Under the pieces are notes generated by a model, which had not been told where the DNA came from, did not search any database, and saw only the letters and a list, made by a program, of their open reading frames with translations. A DNA stretch of 18,730 nucleotides from an uncultured Spartobacteria bacterium. Lineage in GTDB: Bacteria; Verrucomicrobiota; Verrucomicrobiia; Chthoniobacterales; JAATET01. This document shows positions 7,067 to 14,082 of the stretch, piece after piece. The stretch is from contig CALGTD010000095.1 of assembly GCA_937901895.1 (NCBI GenBank), positions 1-18,730 on the forward strand. Reading direction: 5' to 3'. Position 1 is the stretch's first letter; the number at the start of each line of letters is the position of its first letter. The position numbers and the translations under genes were made by a program.

Positions 7067-8077
7067 TCAAGGGCCCGGCGCGGGGTTTGTCAAATCAGCG
7101 CGCAGGCTGTCGAACCACGGGATGAACACTTTCAGAATGCGGTCCGTGTGGCGTTCGGCGGCTTCGGCGTGCAGGTGGTAAACCGAATCGAAGAAGTCTG
7201 AGACCGGAAGAAAGGAGTCCCCCGCATCGCCGAGCACTGGAATCTTCAGTTCACGATAATGCTTCGAGATCGCGCGCAGGGCGCGACGGGTTGGGGCGTC
7301 GGCATAGATCGGGCGGTCGATCGTTGGTGGAAAGATGGCAGCAAGGCGGATGTCGTTGTCCCGGCACCACGTTGCGAATTGTTCGATCGAGCGCCACGCT
7401 GCGGGACTTTGCACCCGCTTCGCCGATTGAAGCGCGAAGAGCGGTCGCGAGTTTTCGACGTCCGCGAGCTGAGCAGGACGACGTTCGGCGAGGTCGTTTG
7501 CGACGAAGTTTCCGTATTCGTCGAGCCGCGCTGCGGCGATTTTTGCCCGCTCCTCGCGAAGACCGGGAAAGCCGGGATGCAGATCGCGGAATGGGCGAAG
7601 CAGAACGTCGCCGGAGGCGGAGGCGAGCCATGTCGCGGCTTCGAGTGGGGGACGTTGCAGGATGTAGCCGGGATCACTGCCGAACACGAAATCGGAGAAG
7701 ACCGCCGTGCGCGCCGCGTCGGTGAAAAAATCATATTCCAAGCCGAGAAGAATGATGTCCCCGGGCTTTGCGACGCGACGAATACGCTCGAGCAAATAAT
7801 CGAGGGAGAGGGCGGCGTGGGATCCAAGATTGATCGTCGGGATGCCGGTCGCCTCCTGGATTCGGTCGGCGCGAATGCCGTAGAGATTGCTGGAACCTCC
7901 GGCGATCAGAATGCGAGGGGGTTGAATGTTGGAGGCGATGGCGTCCTTGTGATCGAGCCATGCTTCGATCGACGCGGCGGTGGTCGTGGGCGGTGTTCCT
8001 GCGGACCACGCCAGAAGGCCGAGGTATGCGGCGGCGGCAAGCAATGCGCCGAGAGCGACGGCGGCGGGATATTTCAT
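7067..8077 (-). CDS. Membrane-anchored SGNH-hydrolase-like protein (first paralogue, downstream)
   Basis: A 336-residue protein with one N-terminal membrane segment (about residues 4-25) and a periplasmic or lumenal domain of SGNH/AlgX-AlgJ character. Block I is GGSSNLYG with Ser62 as the likely nucleophile. The C-terminal DSVYHL supplies Asp297 and His301. Between them GDIILLGLEYDFF follows the usual second block. Such proteins partner MBOAT acyltransferases in moving acetyl or other acyl groups onto extracellular polymers; the substrate is not deducible here. The gene overlaps its upstream paralogue by ATGA (8074-8077) and is followed by ispH. Assignment to the SGNH fold is by motif, not by a search. 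Confidence 0.68.
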   Translation of the reverse strand: MKYPAAVALGALLAAAAYLGLLAWSAGTPPTTTAASIEAWLDHKDAIASNIQPPRILIAGGSSNLYGIRADRIQEATGIPTINLGSHAALSLDYLLERIRRVAKPGDIILLGLEYDFFTDAARTAVFSDFVFGSDPGYILQRPPLEAATWLASASGDVLLRPFRDLHPGFPGLREERAKIAAARLDEYGNFVANDLAERRPAQLADVENSRPLFALQSAKRVQSPAAWRSIEQFATWCRDNDIRLAAIFPPTIDRPIYADAPTRRALRAISKHYRELKIPVLGDAGDSFLPVSDFFDSVYHLHAEAAERHTDRILKVFIPWFDSLRADLTNPAPGP

Positions 8078-9072
8078 TGCGACGGTCGGACGCGGCGCCA
8101 GTTTTCGAGGATCGGCGCCAGCAGATCGGCAATGCGTTGGGTCCGGACAAGGGAAGCCTCGAGATTCAGGTGATAGGCGGAGTCGTGAAAATTCTCCTCG
8201 CTCATCATGAAATCATAGGGCGTGCCGAGCACGGCGATATCGCGTTCCGAATAGGCCGCAAGCACGGCATCGACCGTGTCGCGGGATTCCTTAGTTTCAT
8301 ATTCCTTGAAGTGAATCGTGGAAGGGAACGTCGCGATGCACAGGACGTCGTGATCCCTGCACCACTTGCCGAAGGCTTCCATTTGCCGCCAGAATTCCGG
8401 TCGCTGCATGCGCCGCCAGCGGAAGGCGGTGACCTTTGGTCTGGACGCGCGAACCTCCGCGAGTTGGGCGGGCGTCTGAGCGGACTTTCGATGTCCAGTG
8501 AGATCTCCGCGATCGCTCATGTGCTTTTCCATTTCGGCGACCATTTTGTCCGTCTCACGAAGATTTCGCGGGCCCAGAACGATGCGACGGATGATGTCGG
8601 CGAACGACGCGGAGGCCGTCATTCGCAGGCGTTCCTGCCACGGCAGGGAATGGAAGTAGGCGGGATCGCCACCCAGCACATAATCGGAAAAAACGGCCGT
8701 CGTCTCATCCTGCCGCCAGTAGAACTCGAACTCGAGGGGCAGAAGGACGACGTCGCCCGGTCTCAGGTTCTGCTTCGCCTTTTCGAGCAGGTAGTCGAGG
8801 GATACCTGGACCTGCGTCGCGAAGTTGACGGCGGGGACGCCGGTGAGTTTCTCGAGTTCGCGAGCATTGACCCCGTAGAGGCCATTCGACCCCGATACAA
8901 TGAGGATCCGCGGCGAGGGCACGCGTTGAGCGATCGCTTCCTTGAACCGGTATTTTGCAAGCAGCAGGATCGTGCTTTCGGTCGCGGGCTTCCCGAGCGA
9001 GAGCAGAAAGAGCCCGAGATACGCTGCAAGGGCGAGGGCCGTTCCCGCGAGGATCGAGAGAAGGTAGCGCAC
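8074..9072 (-). CDS. Membrane-anchored SGNH-hydrolase-like protein (second paralogue, upstream)
   Basis: A 332-residue paralogue of the next gene, with the same layout: a membrane segment near residues 3-27, then SGSNGLYG with Ser62, PGDVVLLPLEFEFY, and DSAYHLN with Asp297 and His301 at the same numbers as in the sister protein. Motif blocks align almost without gaps, so the pair arose by tandem duplication, yet the proteins differ greatly elsewhere, which suggests an old split and separate duties. It starts with GTG at 9072, three bases after the MBOAT stop, and overlaps the following gene by four bases. The tight packing supports a functional partnership with the MBOAT protein. Substrate and partner specificity are unknown. 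Confidence 0.68.
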   Translation of the reverse strand: MRYLLSILAGTALALAAYLGLFLLSLGKPATESTILLLAKYRFKEAIAQRVPSPRILIVSGSNGLYGVNARELEKLTGVPAVNFATQVQVSLDYLLEKAKQNLRPGDVVLLPLEFEFYWRQDETTAVFSDYVLGGDPAYFHSLPWQERLRMTASASFADIIRRIVLGPRNLRETDKMVAEMEKHMSDRGDLTGHRKSAQTPAQLAEVRASRPKVTAFRWRRMQRPEFWRQMEAFGKWCRDHDVLCIATFPSTIHFKEYETKESRDTVDAVLAAYSERDIAVLGTPYDFMMSEENFHDSAYHLNLEASLVRTQRIADLLAPILENWRRVRPSQ

Positions 9073-9075
9073 GGC

Positions 9076-10593
9076 TCAGAAGTTGAAGTAGAGGAACTCC
9101 GTTGGCGCGAGGAGGAAGTAGCGCTTGATCGTGAGGAAAAGGATCGCGCCGATCAGCAGGCCGTGACCGAGCGTTGGGCGCCAGGCGGGCGTGCGAGGGA
9201 TGCGCGACTCGGGGCCGGGGGCGAGCGCGGGCTGGAAGTCGCGAAGGTATTGCTGGGTGGACGGAGCGAGGAACGCGATTCCGGCGACGAGTGCCAGCCA
9301 GATGAATTTCATTTCTCCGGCCAGGATTGCGGCAAGCGAGGCGGGATAGGGCGCCGATGCCTGTGCAGCGGTTCCGAACATCGTCCCGAGCAGTTTCGCC
9401 GCCGTTGAAGGATCCGCCGCGCGGAAGAACACCCAGCCCACGAGCACCACGAGGAATGTCAGGAGCCATGCCGCGGGTCGCAGAGCGGTGTCGATGATCG
9501 GAGCGCGGGCGAACAGGTTCCGCGTTGCGGCACGCCACGCGTGATTGACGACGAGATAGAACCCGTGAAGCGCCCCCCAGATGACGAATGTCCATCCCGC
9601 GCCGTGCCACAAGCCGCCGATCAGCATTGTGATCATGAGGTTCGAATAGCGGAGCACGATGCCGCGGCGATTTCCGCCGAGCGGGATGTAGACATAGTCG
9701 CGCAGGAAGCGGGAGAGGGTGATGTGCCAGCGCCGCCAGAAATCGACGATGTCCAGCGCCTTGTAGGGGGAGGCGAAGTTGAGCGGAAGCACGATGCCGA
9801 AACAGCGCGCGAGACCGGTCGCCATGTCCGAGTAGCCGGAGAAATCGAAGTAGAGCTGGAAGGTGTAGGCGAGCGCGCCGACCCATGCATCGGTTGCCGA
9901 GAGGGCGCCGCCGCCCGCGGCATGGTCGAAGACGGGGGTGGCGTATTCCGCGCAGCCGTCGGCGATCACCATCTTCTTGAAAAGGCCGATGAGGAAAATG
10001 GTTATGCCGACGTGGAGGTTTTCCATTCGCACCGGCCTCCAGCGTTCCCGATCGATCTGCGGAAGCACCTCGTGGTGGTGAACGATGGGACCGGCGATGA
10101 GCTGGGGGAAGAACGAGACGAAGAACGAATACTCGAGAAACGTATACCCGTGCGTGTCCCCACGGTAGGCGTCGACGATGTAGGCGATCTGCTGGAACGT
10201 GAAGAACGAGATCGCCAGGGGGAGAATGATCTTCTCGAGATTGAAGCTGGCGCCGAGGAGCAGGTTCAGATTGTCGACGAAGAAGTTCGCGTATTTGAAC
10301 CACGCGAGCGCGCCGACGTTCAGGACAAGTCCGGCCACCAGAATGGCGAGACGGACAGGCTGGCTCAGGCGGCTGGTTTTGGGACAAACCGCACAGCCGA
10401 TGAAAAAATTCACCAGGATCGAGCCGACCAGCAGTGCGAGATACTCCCATTTCCACCACGCGTAGAAGAAGAGGGATGCGAAGGTCAGCCATGCAACCGC
10501 CCCCCGGGCGCGGCCGGTTTTCACCAGGAGGAGGAAGACCACCCAGGTGACCGGCAGAAAGAAAAAGAGGAATTCGATCGAGTGAAAAAGCAC
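9076..10593 (-). CDS. MBOAT family O-acyltransferase, AlgI/DltB-like
   Basis: A polytopic inner-membrane O-acyltransferase expected to pass acyl groups, usually acetyl, across the membrane for modification of an exported polysaccharide or cell-wall polymer. About ten hydrophobic segments are visible. The family landmarks are YFDFSGYSDMA, LNFASPYKALDIVDFWRRWH, FLRDYVYIPLGGNRRG and GGLWHGAGWTFVIWGALHG; the last contains the conserved catalytic His (His330 from the chosen start). I chose the GTG at 10593 because MLFHSIEFLFFFLP matches the common N terminus of AlgI-like proteins. A longer GTG start at 10623 would add ten residues and overlap a candidate promoter. It leads the MBOAT-SGNH-SGNH run, three bases ahead of the first SGNH gene. 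The name algI is not given because an alginate pathway is not visible. Confidence 0.93.
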   Translation of the reverse strand: MLFHSIEFLFFFLPVTWVVFLLLVKTGRARGAVAWLTFASLFFYAWWKWEYLALLVGSILVNFFIGCAVCPKTSRLSQPVRLAILVAGLVLNVGALAWFKYANFFVDNLNLLLGASFNLEKIILPLAISFFTFQQIAYIVDAYRGDTHGYTFLEYSFFVSFFPQLIAGPIVHHHEVLPQIDRERWRPVRMENLHVGITIFLIGLFKKMVIADGCAEYATPVFDHAAGGGALSATDAWVGALAYTFQLYFDFSGYSDMATGLARCFGIVLPLNFASPYKALDIVDFWRRWHITLSRFLRDYVYIPLGGNRRGIVLRYSNLMITMLIGGLWHGAGWTFVIWGALHGFYLVVNHAWRAATRNLFARAPIIDTALRPAAWLLTFLVVLVGWVFFRAADPSTAAKLLGTMFGTAAQASAPYPASLAAILAGEMKFIWLALVAGIAFLAPSTQQYLRDFQPALAPGPESRIPRTPAWRPTLGHGLLIGAILFLTIKRYFLLAPTEFLYFNF

Positions 10594-10607
10594 GCTGCCG
10601 GACCGGG

Positions 10608-10636
10608 ATACCACCGAACGCACCCCGGTGCGGCAA
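10608..10636 (-). promoter_or_regulatory. Weak candidate promoter for the MBOAT operon
   Basis: On the minus strand TTGCCG (10636-10631) and TGGTAT (10613-10608) are spaced by 17 bases. Matches are 4 and 3 of 6. The predicted start of transcription falls about seven bases before the GTG at 10593, which would favour this start over the GTG at 10623. Confidence 0.18.
10619..10632. promoter_or_regulatory. Inverted repeat in the MBOAT/hypothetical divergent region
   Basis: CGCACC and GGTGCG form a perfect 6-bp inverted repeat around two bases (CC). It sits between the divergent MBOAT and 174-residue genes, inside the region where the MBOAT promoter is predicted. It could be an operator half-site pair, but the motif is short and GC-rich, so chance is a real alternative. 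Confidence 0.2.
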
Positions 10637-10657
10637 GAGAAAAGCCGAGGGAAAATG

Positions 10658-10685
10658 TTGCGTGCGGCGGGAGCGGCTCTATTTT
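10658..10685 (+). promoter_or_regulatory. Candidate promoter for the 174-residue hypothetical gene
   Basis: TTGCGT (10658-10663) and TATTTT (10680-10685) are separated by 16 bases, with 3 and 4 of 6 matches. Transcription would start near 10692, about three bases before the ATG at 10695. No Shine-Dalgarno is present, so a near-leaderless transcript would fit. Confidence 0.22.
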
Positions 10686-10694
10686 CAACGGCCC

Positions 10695-11219
10695 ATGATT
10701 CGTGAGGACGATTTCAACTACGCGGTGGAAAACACGCGCGTCGTGCGTCCCCCCCGTCAGGTGATCCAGACGTTCGGCACGACAAGCTTTCGCTTCATGC
10801 TCGTGACGGAGTTGATGGACCACGTGAATCGCGTGCGCGTCCGCGACGGGCGGATTCATGCGGAGCGGCCGACGATCGTGGCTCCGCAGCATTTCTCGAA
10901 GCTGATGCTGGAGGGCTTCGGGGAGGGAGCGCGCGAATTTGCCGATTTTCTCGAGCAGCATGGCCGCGATCTGAAGTTTCTCCGCTATGGGTTCCAGTTT
11001 CGGAAGACGGACATCAGCGAGGAGATCGTGCATTCGCCGAAGGAAGATGTGATCGGGCGGCTCGGCGAGATGCTCGATGCGGCGGACGAGCCGATGTCCA
11101 CGATCATCGAGGGTGTGGACGACGCCTGGGAGGTGTGTCTGCTGAAGTTTACGTTTGATCTCGTTCAGAGATCCTCCGGCGAGAACGTCGCTGAATGGAA
11201 GCGGCGCGGGCTGTTGTGA
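10695..11219 (+). CDS. Conserved-looking hypothetical protein, 174 residues
   Basis: I do not recognise a named family. The soluble, acidic 174-residue product begins MIREDDFNYAVENTRVVRPP and has the pattern TFGTTSFRFMLVTELMD, ERPTIVAPQHF, FLRYGFQFRKTDISEEIVHSP and IIEGVDDAWEVCLLKFTFDL. It lacks a signal peptide and membrane segments. Similar short proteins are, to my recollection, widespread in PVC bacteria without assigned function; that is memory rather than evidence here. Codon use and frame structure look like a real gene: the opposite strand carries only a shadow frame. It stands alone between the divergent MBOAT gene and a likely terminator before the LysM gene, so it is probably monocistronic. 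Confidence 0.8.
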   Translation: MIREDDFNYAVENTRVVRPPRQVIQTFGTTSFRFMLVTELMDHVNRVRVRDGRIHAERPTIVAPQHFSKLMLEGFGEGAREFADFLEQHGRDLKFLRYGFQFRKTDISEEIVHSPKEDVIGRLGEMLDAADEPMSTIIEGVDDAWEVCLLKFTFDLVQRSSGENVAEWKRRGLL

Positions 11220-11245
11220 AGCGGGTTTCGGCTTTGAATCGGCGT

Positions 11246-11277
11246 GACCGCTGATAGGACGGCGGTCGAATTTTCTT
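11246..11277 (+). terminator. Candidate intrinsic terminator after the 174-residue gene
   Basis: GACCGC (11246-11251) pairs with GCGGTC (11262-11267) over a 10-base loop, and a T-rich tract (TTTTCTT, 11271-11277) follows. The stem is short with a large loop, so strength is moderate. The position, 27 bases after the stop and before the next gene, is appropriate. Confidence 0.42.
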
Positions 11278-11304
11278 AAAACTTCCCGGACGAAAACCTA
11301 GAAC
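11276..11304 (+). promoter_or_regulatory. Candidate promoter for the LysM-accA pair
   Basis: TTAAAA (11276-11281) and TAGAAC (11299-11304) are spaced by 17 bases, each matching at 4 of 6 positions. Transcription would start near 11311, directly at the GTG at 11312, suggesting a leaderless message. The -35 element overlaps the T-tract of the preceding terminator. Confidence 0.28.
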
Positions 11305-11311
11305 TGCCGTC

Positions 11312-12145
11312 GTGAAACTGGTCGGATACCTGCTTGGACTGCTTCTCGCGCTGGGAATCTTCGGCGCGGCGGGATGGTTTGCCTACCAGATTTACGTGAA
11401 GCCGGAGAAGCTCGATCGCGAGGCCGCGATCCAGGAGGCCGAGGCTCCGCCGCCGACTCCGCCGCCGGATTACAGCCTGCCCGCACTGCAGAAGGCGGTG
11501 GAGTTGAAGAAGGCGGGGCAGCTTGCCGAGGCGCGGCAGGCGCTGCTCGATTTCCTTGCGCAATATCCGCAGTCGACCGGGCTCGCAGATGCGAAGAATG
11601 CCCTGGGGGAAATCAATACGCAGTTTGTGTTCACGTCGATGCCTGCGCCCGACAAGCTCGATTACACGGTCGTCAGCGGCGACTCGCTCGTGAAGATTGC
11701 GTCCAAGACGAAAGCCAGTGCGGAACTCATCCTGCGATCGAACAACCTGGCGACGATCGACCTCCAGATTGGCCAGCAGCTTCGGATTCCGCAGCTCGAC
11801 ACGGCGATTGTGATCGACCGTGCCGCAAAGACGCTCACGCTTCTGAACAACGGGGAGTTTTTCAAGGAATACCCCCTGCTTGCGGTGCAGGGGAGCCCCA
11901 CGCAGACGGAAATCAAGGACAAGGTCGCGTTGCACGGCTCGGAGCGCGTGGCCTTCGGTGATCGGAACTGGATCGGCAGCGACCGCTGGCTGATGCTCGG
12001 CAGCGCGAATCTTGTGATCCGGGGGCTTCCCGAGCCGGAGGACGGGAGTGAGCCCGCCATCCCGCCCGGAATCGTGGTCTCACAGGAGGATATCGAGGAG
12101 ATTTTTCCGCTGGTCGGTCGCGGAACTCCCGTCAGCATTCAATAA
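11312..12145 (+). CDS. LysM protein with a degenerate L,D-transpeptidase-like domain
   Basis: A 277-residue protein anchored by one N-terminal membrane segment (about residues 4-28), followed by a Pro-rich linker (46-52) and a helical, TPR-like stretch (55-103). A LysM peptidoglycan-binding module follows near 117-160 (DYTVVSGDSLVKIA to QLRIPQ), then a domain with the layout of YkuD L,D-transpeptidases (164-277): IVIDRAAKTLTLLNNGE at the start and EDIEEIFPLVGRGTPVSIQ at the end. The catalytic HGT and S-x-GC-IR motifs are absent: the matching places read IRGL (Arg237) and PPGIVVS (Ile254). It is therefore probably a non-catalytic cell-wall binding or scaffolding protein in the periplasm. It starts with GTG and is followed by accA after three bases. 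Confidence 0.85.
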   Translation: MKLVGYLLGLLLALGIFGAAGWFAYQIYVKPEKLDREAAIQEAEAPPPTPPPDYSLPALQKAVELKKAGQLAEARQALLDFLAQYPQSTGLADAKNALGEINTQFVFTSMPAPDKLDYTVVSGDSLVKIASKTKASAELILRSNNLATIDLQIGQQLRIPQLDTAIVIDRAAKTLTLLNNGEFFKEYPLLAVQGSPTQTEIKDKVALHGSERVAFGDRNWIGSDRWLMLGSANLVIRGLPEPEDGSEPAIPPGIVVSQEDIEEIFPLVGRGTPVSIQ

Positions 12146-12148
12146 CAC

Positions 12149-13111
12149 ATGAGGGTTCAACCGCTGGATTTCGAGAAACCCATTCTCGAGCTGGAGCAGA
12201 AGCTCCACGACATCAAGAAACACCTGCAGGGGCAGGACATCGACTCCGCACCCGAGGTGCAGTCGATCCAGGATCGGATCGATGCCACGCGGCGCGAGAT
12301 TTACGAAAACCTCACGGCATGGCAGCGTGTGCAGATCGCACGCCACATCCAGCGTCCGTTCTACCTCGACTACGTGGGGCTCGCCTTCACGGATTTTGTG
12401 GAACTCCATGGTGACCGGCTGTTCGGCGACGACGCCTCGATGCCGGGCGGGCTGGCGACGATCGGCGATGTCCGGTGCGTCGTGATCGGCCAGCAGAAGG
12501 GCCGGGACGTGAAGGAGAACATCCTGCGCAACTTCGGCTGTCCGCATCCCGAGGGCTACCGCAAGGCGCTGCGTCTGATGCGGCTTGCCGAAAAATTCAG
12601 CCTGCCGGTGGTCACACTCATCGACACTCCGGGGGCCTATCCCGGAATCGGCGCGGAGGAACGCCACATCGCCGAGGCGATTGCCGTGAATCTTCGCGAG
12701 ATGATGCATCTGCGCACGCCGATTGTTTCCGTTGTGATCGGCGAGGGTGGGTCCGGTGGCGCGCTCGGTATCGGAGTTTCCGACCGGGTGCTCATGCTGG
12801 AGAATGCCTATTACTCGGTGATCAGTCCCGAAGGCTGTGCCGCGATTCTCTGGAAGCATCGCAAACATGCGCCCGAGGCCGCGGAGGCGCTCAAGTTGAA
12901 TGCGAAGGAGTTGATGGAGCTGGGGGTGATCGACGGCGTGGTTCCCGAGCCGCTCGGCGGCGCGCACCACGATCATGCCGCCGCAGCCCGGATGCTGAAG
13001 GACGCACTTCTCAACGCATTGGCCGATGTCTCGAAGCTCCCGATCGAGAAGCTCCTCGACCAGCGCTACGAGAAGTTCCGCCGCATGGGCGTGATCGCGA
13101 CCGAGGGCTAG
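12149..13111 (+). CDS. accA: Acetyl-CoA carboxylase carboxyltransferase subunit alpha
   Basis: Alpha subunit of the carboxyltransferase that, with AccD, moves carboxyl from carboxybiotin to acetyl-CoA to make malonyl-CoA, the committed step of fatty acid synthesis. The 320 residues match the family length. Landmarks are LDFEKPILELEQKL at the N terminus, ARHIQRPFYLDYV, HGDRLFGDD, PHPEGYRKALRLMRLAEKF, VTLIDTPGAYPGIGAEERHI, the oxyanion-type IGEGGSGGALGIG and ISPEGCAAILWK. No accD is present nearby. The start is the ATG at 12149, three bases after the LysM stop, so the two genes probably share a transcript; no Shine-Dalgarno is evident. Confidence 0.98.
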   Translation: MRVQPLDFEKPILELEQKLHDIKKHLQGQDIDSAPEVQSIQDRIDATRREIYENLTAWQRVQIARHIQRPFYLDYVGLAFTDFVELHGDRLFGDDASMPGGLATIGDVRCVVIGQQKGRDVKENILRNFGCPHPEGYRKALRLMRLAEKFSLPVVTLIDTPGAYPGIGAEERHIAEAIAVNLREMMHLRTPIVSVVIGEGGSGGALGIGVSDRVLMLENAYYSVISPEGCAAILWKHRKHAPEAAEALKLNAKELMELGVIDGVVPEPLGGAHHDHAAAARMLKDALLNALADVSKLPIEKLLDQRYEKFRRMGVIATEG

Positions 13112-13140
13112 CGTCGGCGCAAGAGAGACTCCGCCGTGCT

Positions 13141-13155
13141 GCGCCCTTGGGGCGC
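13141..13155. terminator. Hairpin between convergent accA and CDF genes
   Basis: GCGCCC and GGGCGC form a perfect 6-bp stem with a 3-base loop (TTG) inside the 48-base gap between the accA stop and the opposing CDF stop. No T-run follows on either side, so a role as bidirectional terminator is only suggested by position. Confidence 0.3.
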
Positions 13156-13159
13156 CAGG

Positions 13160-14068
13160 TTATCGATCCGATTCCGGTTCCAGGTGAACGGTGACGTCGG
13201 ACAGGGCGAGGTCGGACGCGAGGAGGCGATCCTTCACGTCGTGGGAGATTTCGTGGCCACGCCGAACGGTCAGGTCGCCCGAAACCCGGATGTGAAGGTC
13301 CGCGATCAAGGTCATGCCGCTCTTTCGCACGCGGATTTTTTCCGCACTGGAAACACCCGGCGCAGCGCAGGTGATGTCGAGGATGCGAGCGGCGATTTCC
13401 GGTGAGACCTGCTGGTCGATCACCTCTCCAATGCCCAGACGCAGCATTCGCACGCCGTTTCGGAGAATGAGAATGCAGGAAAGGAGCGCCGCCCAGCTGT
13501 CCGCGCTTTCCCATCCGGGGCCGCCGATCACCGCTACCGAAATGCCGATGAGCGCCGCGATGGAGGTGATGGCGTCCGACCGATGATGCCAGGCCTCTGC
13601 CTGCATGGCGGAACTGCCGAGTCGCCGGCTCGCGCGCAGAAGAATGTGGAAAAAGGCTTCCTTGGTGGCGATGACGACCACCAGCACGGCGAGTGTCCAG
13701 GGAGCCGGACTGGCGGGGTGATTGTGGTCGGACGTGATGGAGCGATAAATGTCGCCCGCGCTGTGAAGCGCAACCCAGCCGCCGGCACCCATCACGAAAA
13801 TCGCGGCGACCACGGACGCGAGGGATTCGAGTTTGCCATGGCCGTAGGGATGCTCGGCATCGGGTGGCTTTCCCGCATAGAGGAGCGCCCCCCAGATCAG
13901 GACCGAGCTGAAGATGTCGAGAGCGGACTCGAGGCCGTCGGCGAGAAGGGCGTTTGAGTGACCGGCAAGTCCGGCCATCACCTTCACAACGGCGAGGACG
14001 GCATTGAGCGCCACTCCGAAAAGAACGAGCCGGCCGCCCTCGCGACTGCGGTCCCGGATCGAAGACAT
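13160..14068 (-). CDS. CDF family cation exporter, FieF/MamB-like type
   Basis: A second cation diffusion facilitator, 302 residues, of a different subgroup from the one at 4923. It has six membrane segments; the transport site is ESALD in TM2 (Glu47, Asp51) and HHRSD in TM5 (His161, Asp165). The loop motif HPYGHGKLESLA is typical of the FieF/MamB-type group (Fe, Zn or Mn exporters). The C-terminal cytoplasmic domain (from about residue 208) has ITCAAPGVSSAEKIRVRKSG and ADLHIRVSGDLTVRRGHEIS. There is no N-terminal His tail. Metal preference cannot be read from sequence with certainty. It is the last gene of the minus-strand operon, 14 bases after the small secreted protein. Confidence 0.92.
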   Translation of the reverse strand: MSSIRDRSREGGRLVLFGVALNAVLAVVKVMAGLAGHSNALLADGLESALDIFSSVLIWGALLYAGKPPDAEHPYGHGKLESLASVVAAIFVMGAGGWVALHSAGDIYRSITSDHNHPASPAPWTLAVLVVVIATKEAFFHILLRASRRLGSSAMQAEAWHHRSDAITSIAALIGISVAVIGGPGWESADSWAALLSCILILRNGVRMLRLGIGEVIDQQVSPEIAARILDITCAAPGVSSAEKIRVRKSGMTLIADLHIRVSGDLTVRRGHEISHDVKDRLLASDLALSDVTVHLEPESDR

Positions 14069-14082
14069 TTTGGCGCGCGGGT

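Noticed and set aside
7050..7078. Hairpin between the downstream SGNH gene and ispH as a terminator
   Set aside because: CCGGGTCC and GGGCCCGG pair, but on the transcribed minus strand one C-A mismatch breaks the stem, the loop is 13 bases and no T-run follows.
5966..7201. 411-codon plus-strand frame opposite ispH
   Set aside because: Shadow of ispH, whose cluster cysteines and motifs are complete on the minus strand.
7960..9408. 482-codon plus-strand frame opposite the SGNH genes
   Set aside because: The minus-strand paralogues have matching motif positions and membrane anchors; the plus frame is Arg/Glu/Gly-rich without structure.
8705..10636. 643-codon minus-strand frame through the MBOAT gene
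   Set aside because: It is a second frame of the same strand; the MBOAT reading has conserved membrane segments and catalytic motifs, while this one is Arg/Pro-rich.
9541..10698. 385-codon plus-strand frame opposite the MBOAT gene
   Set aside because: Highly acidic low-complexity product produced by the complement of hydrophobic codons; no motif support.
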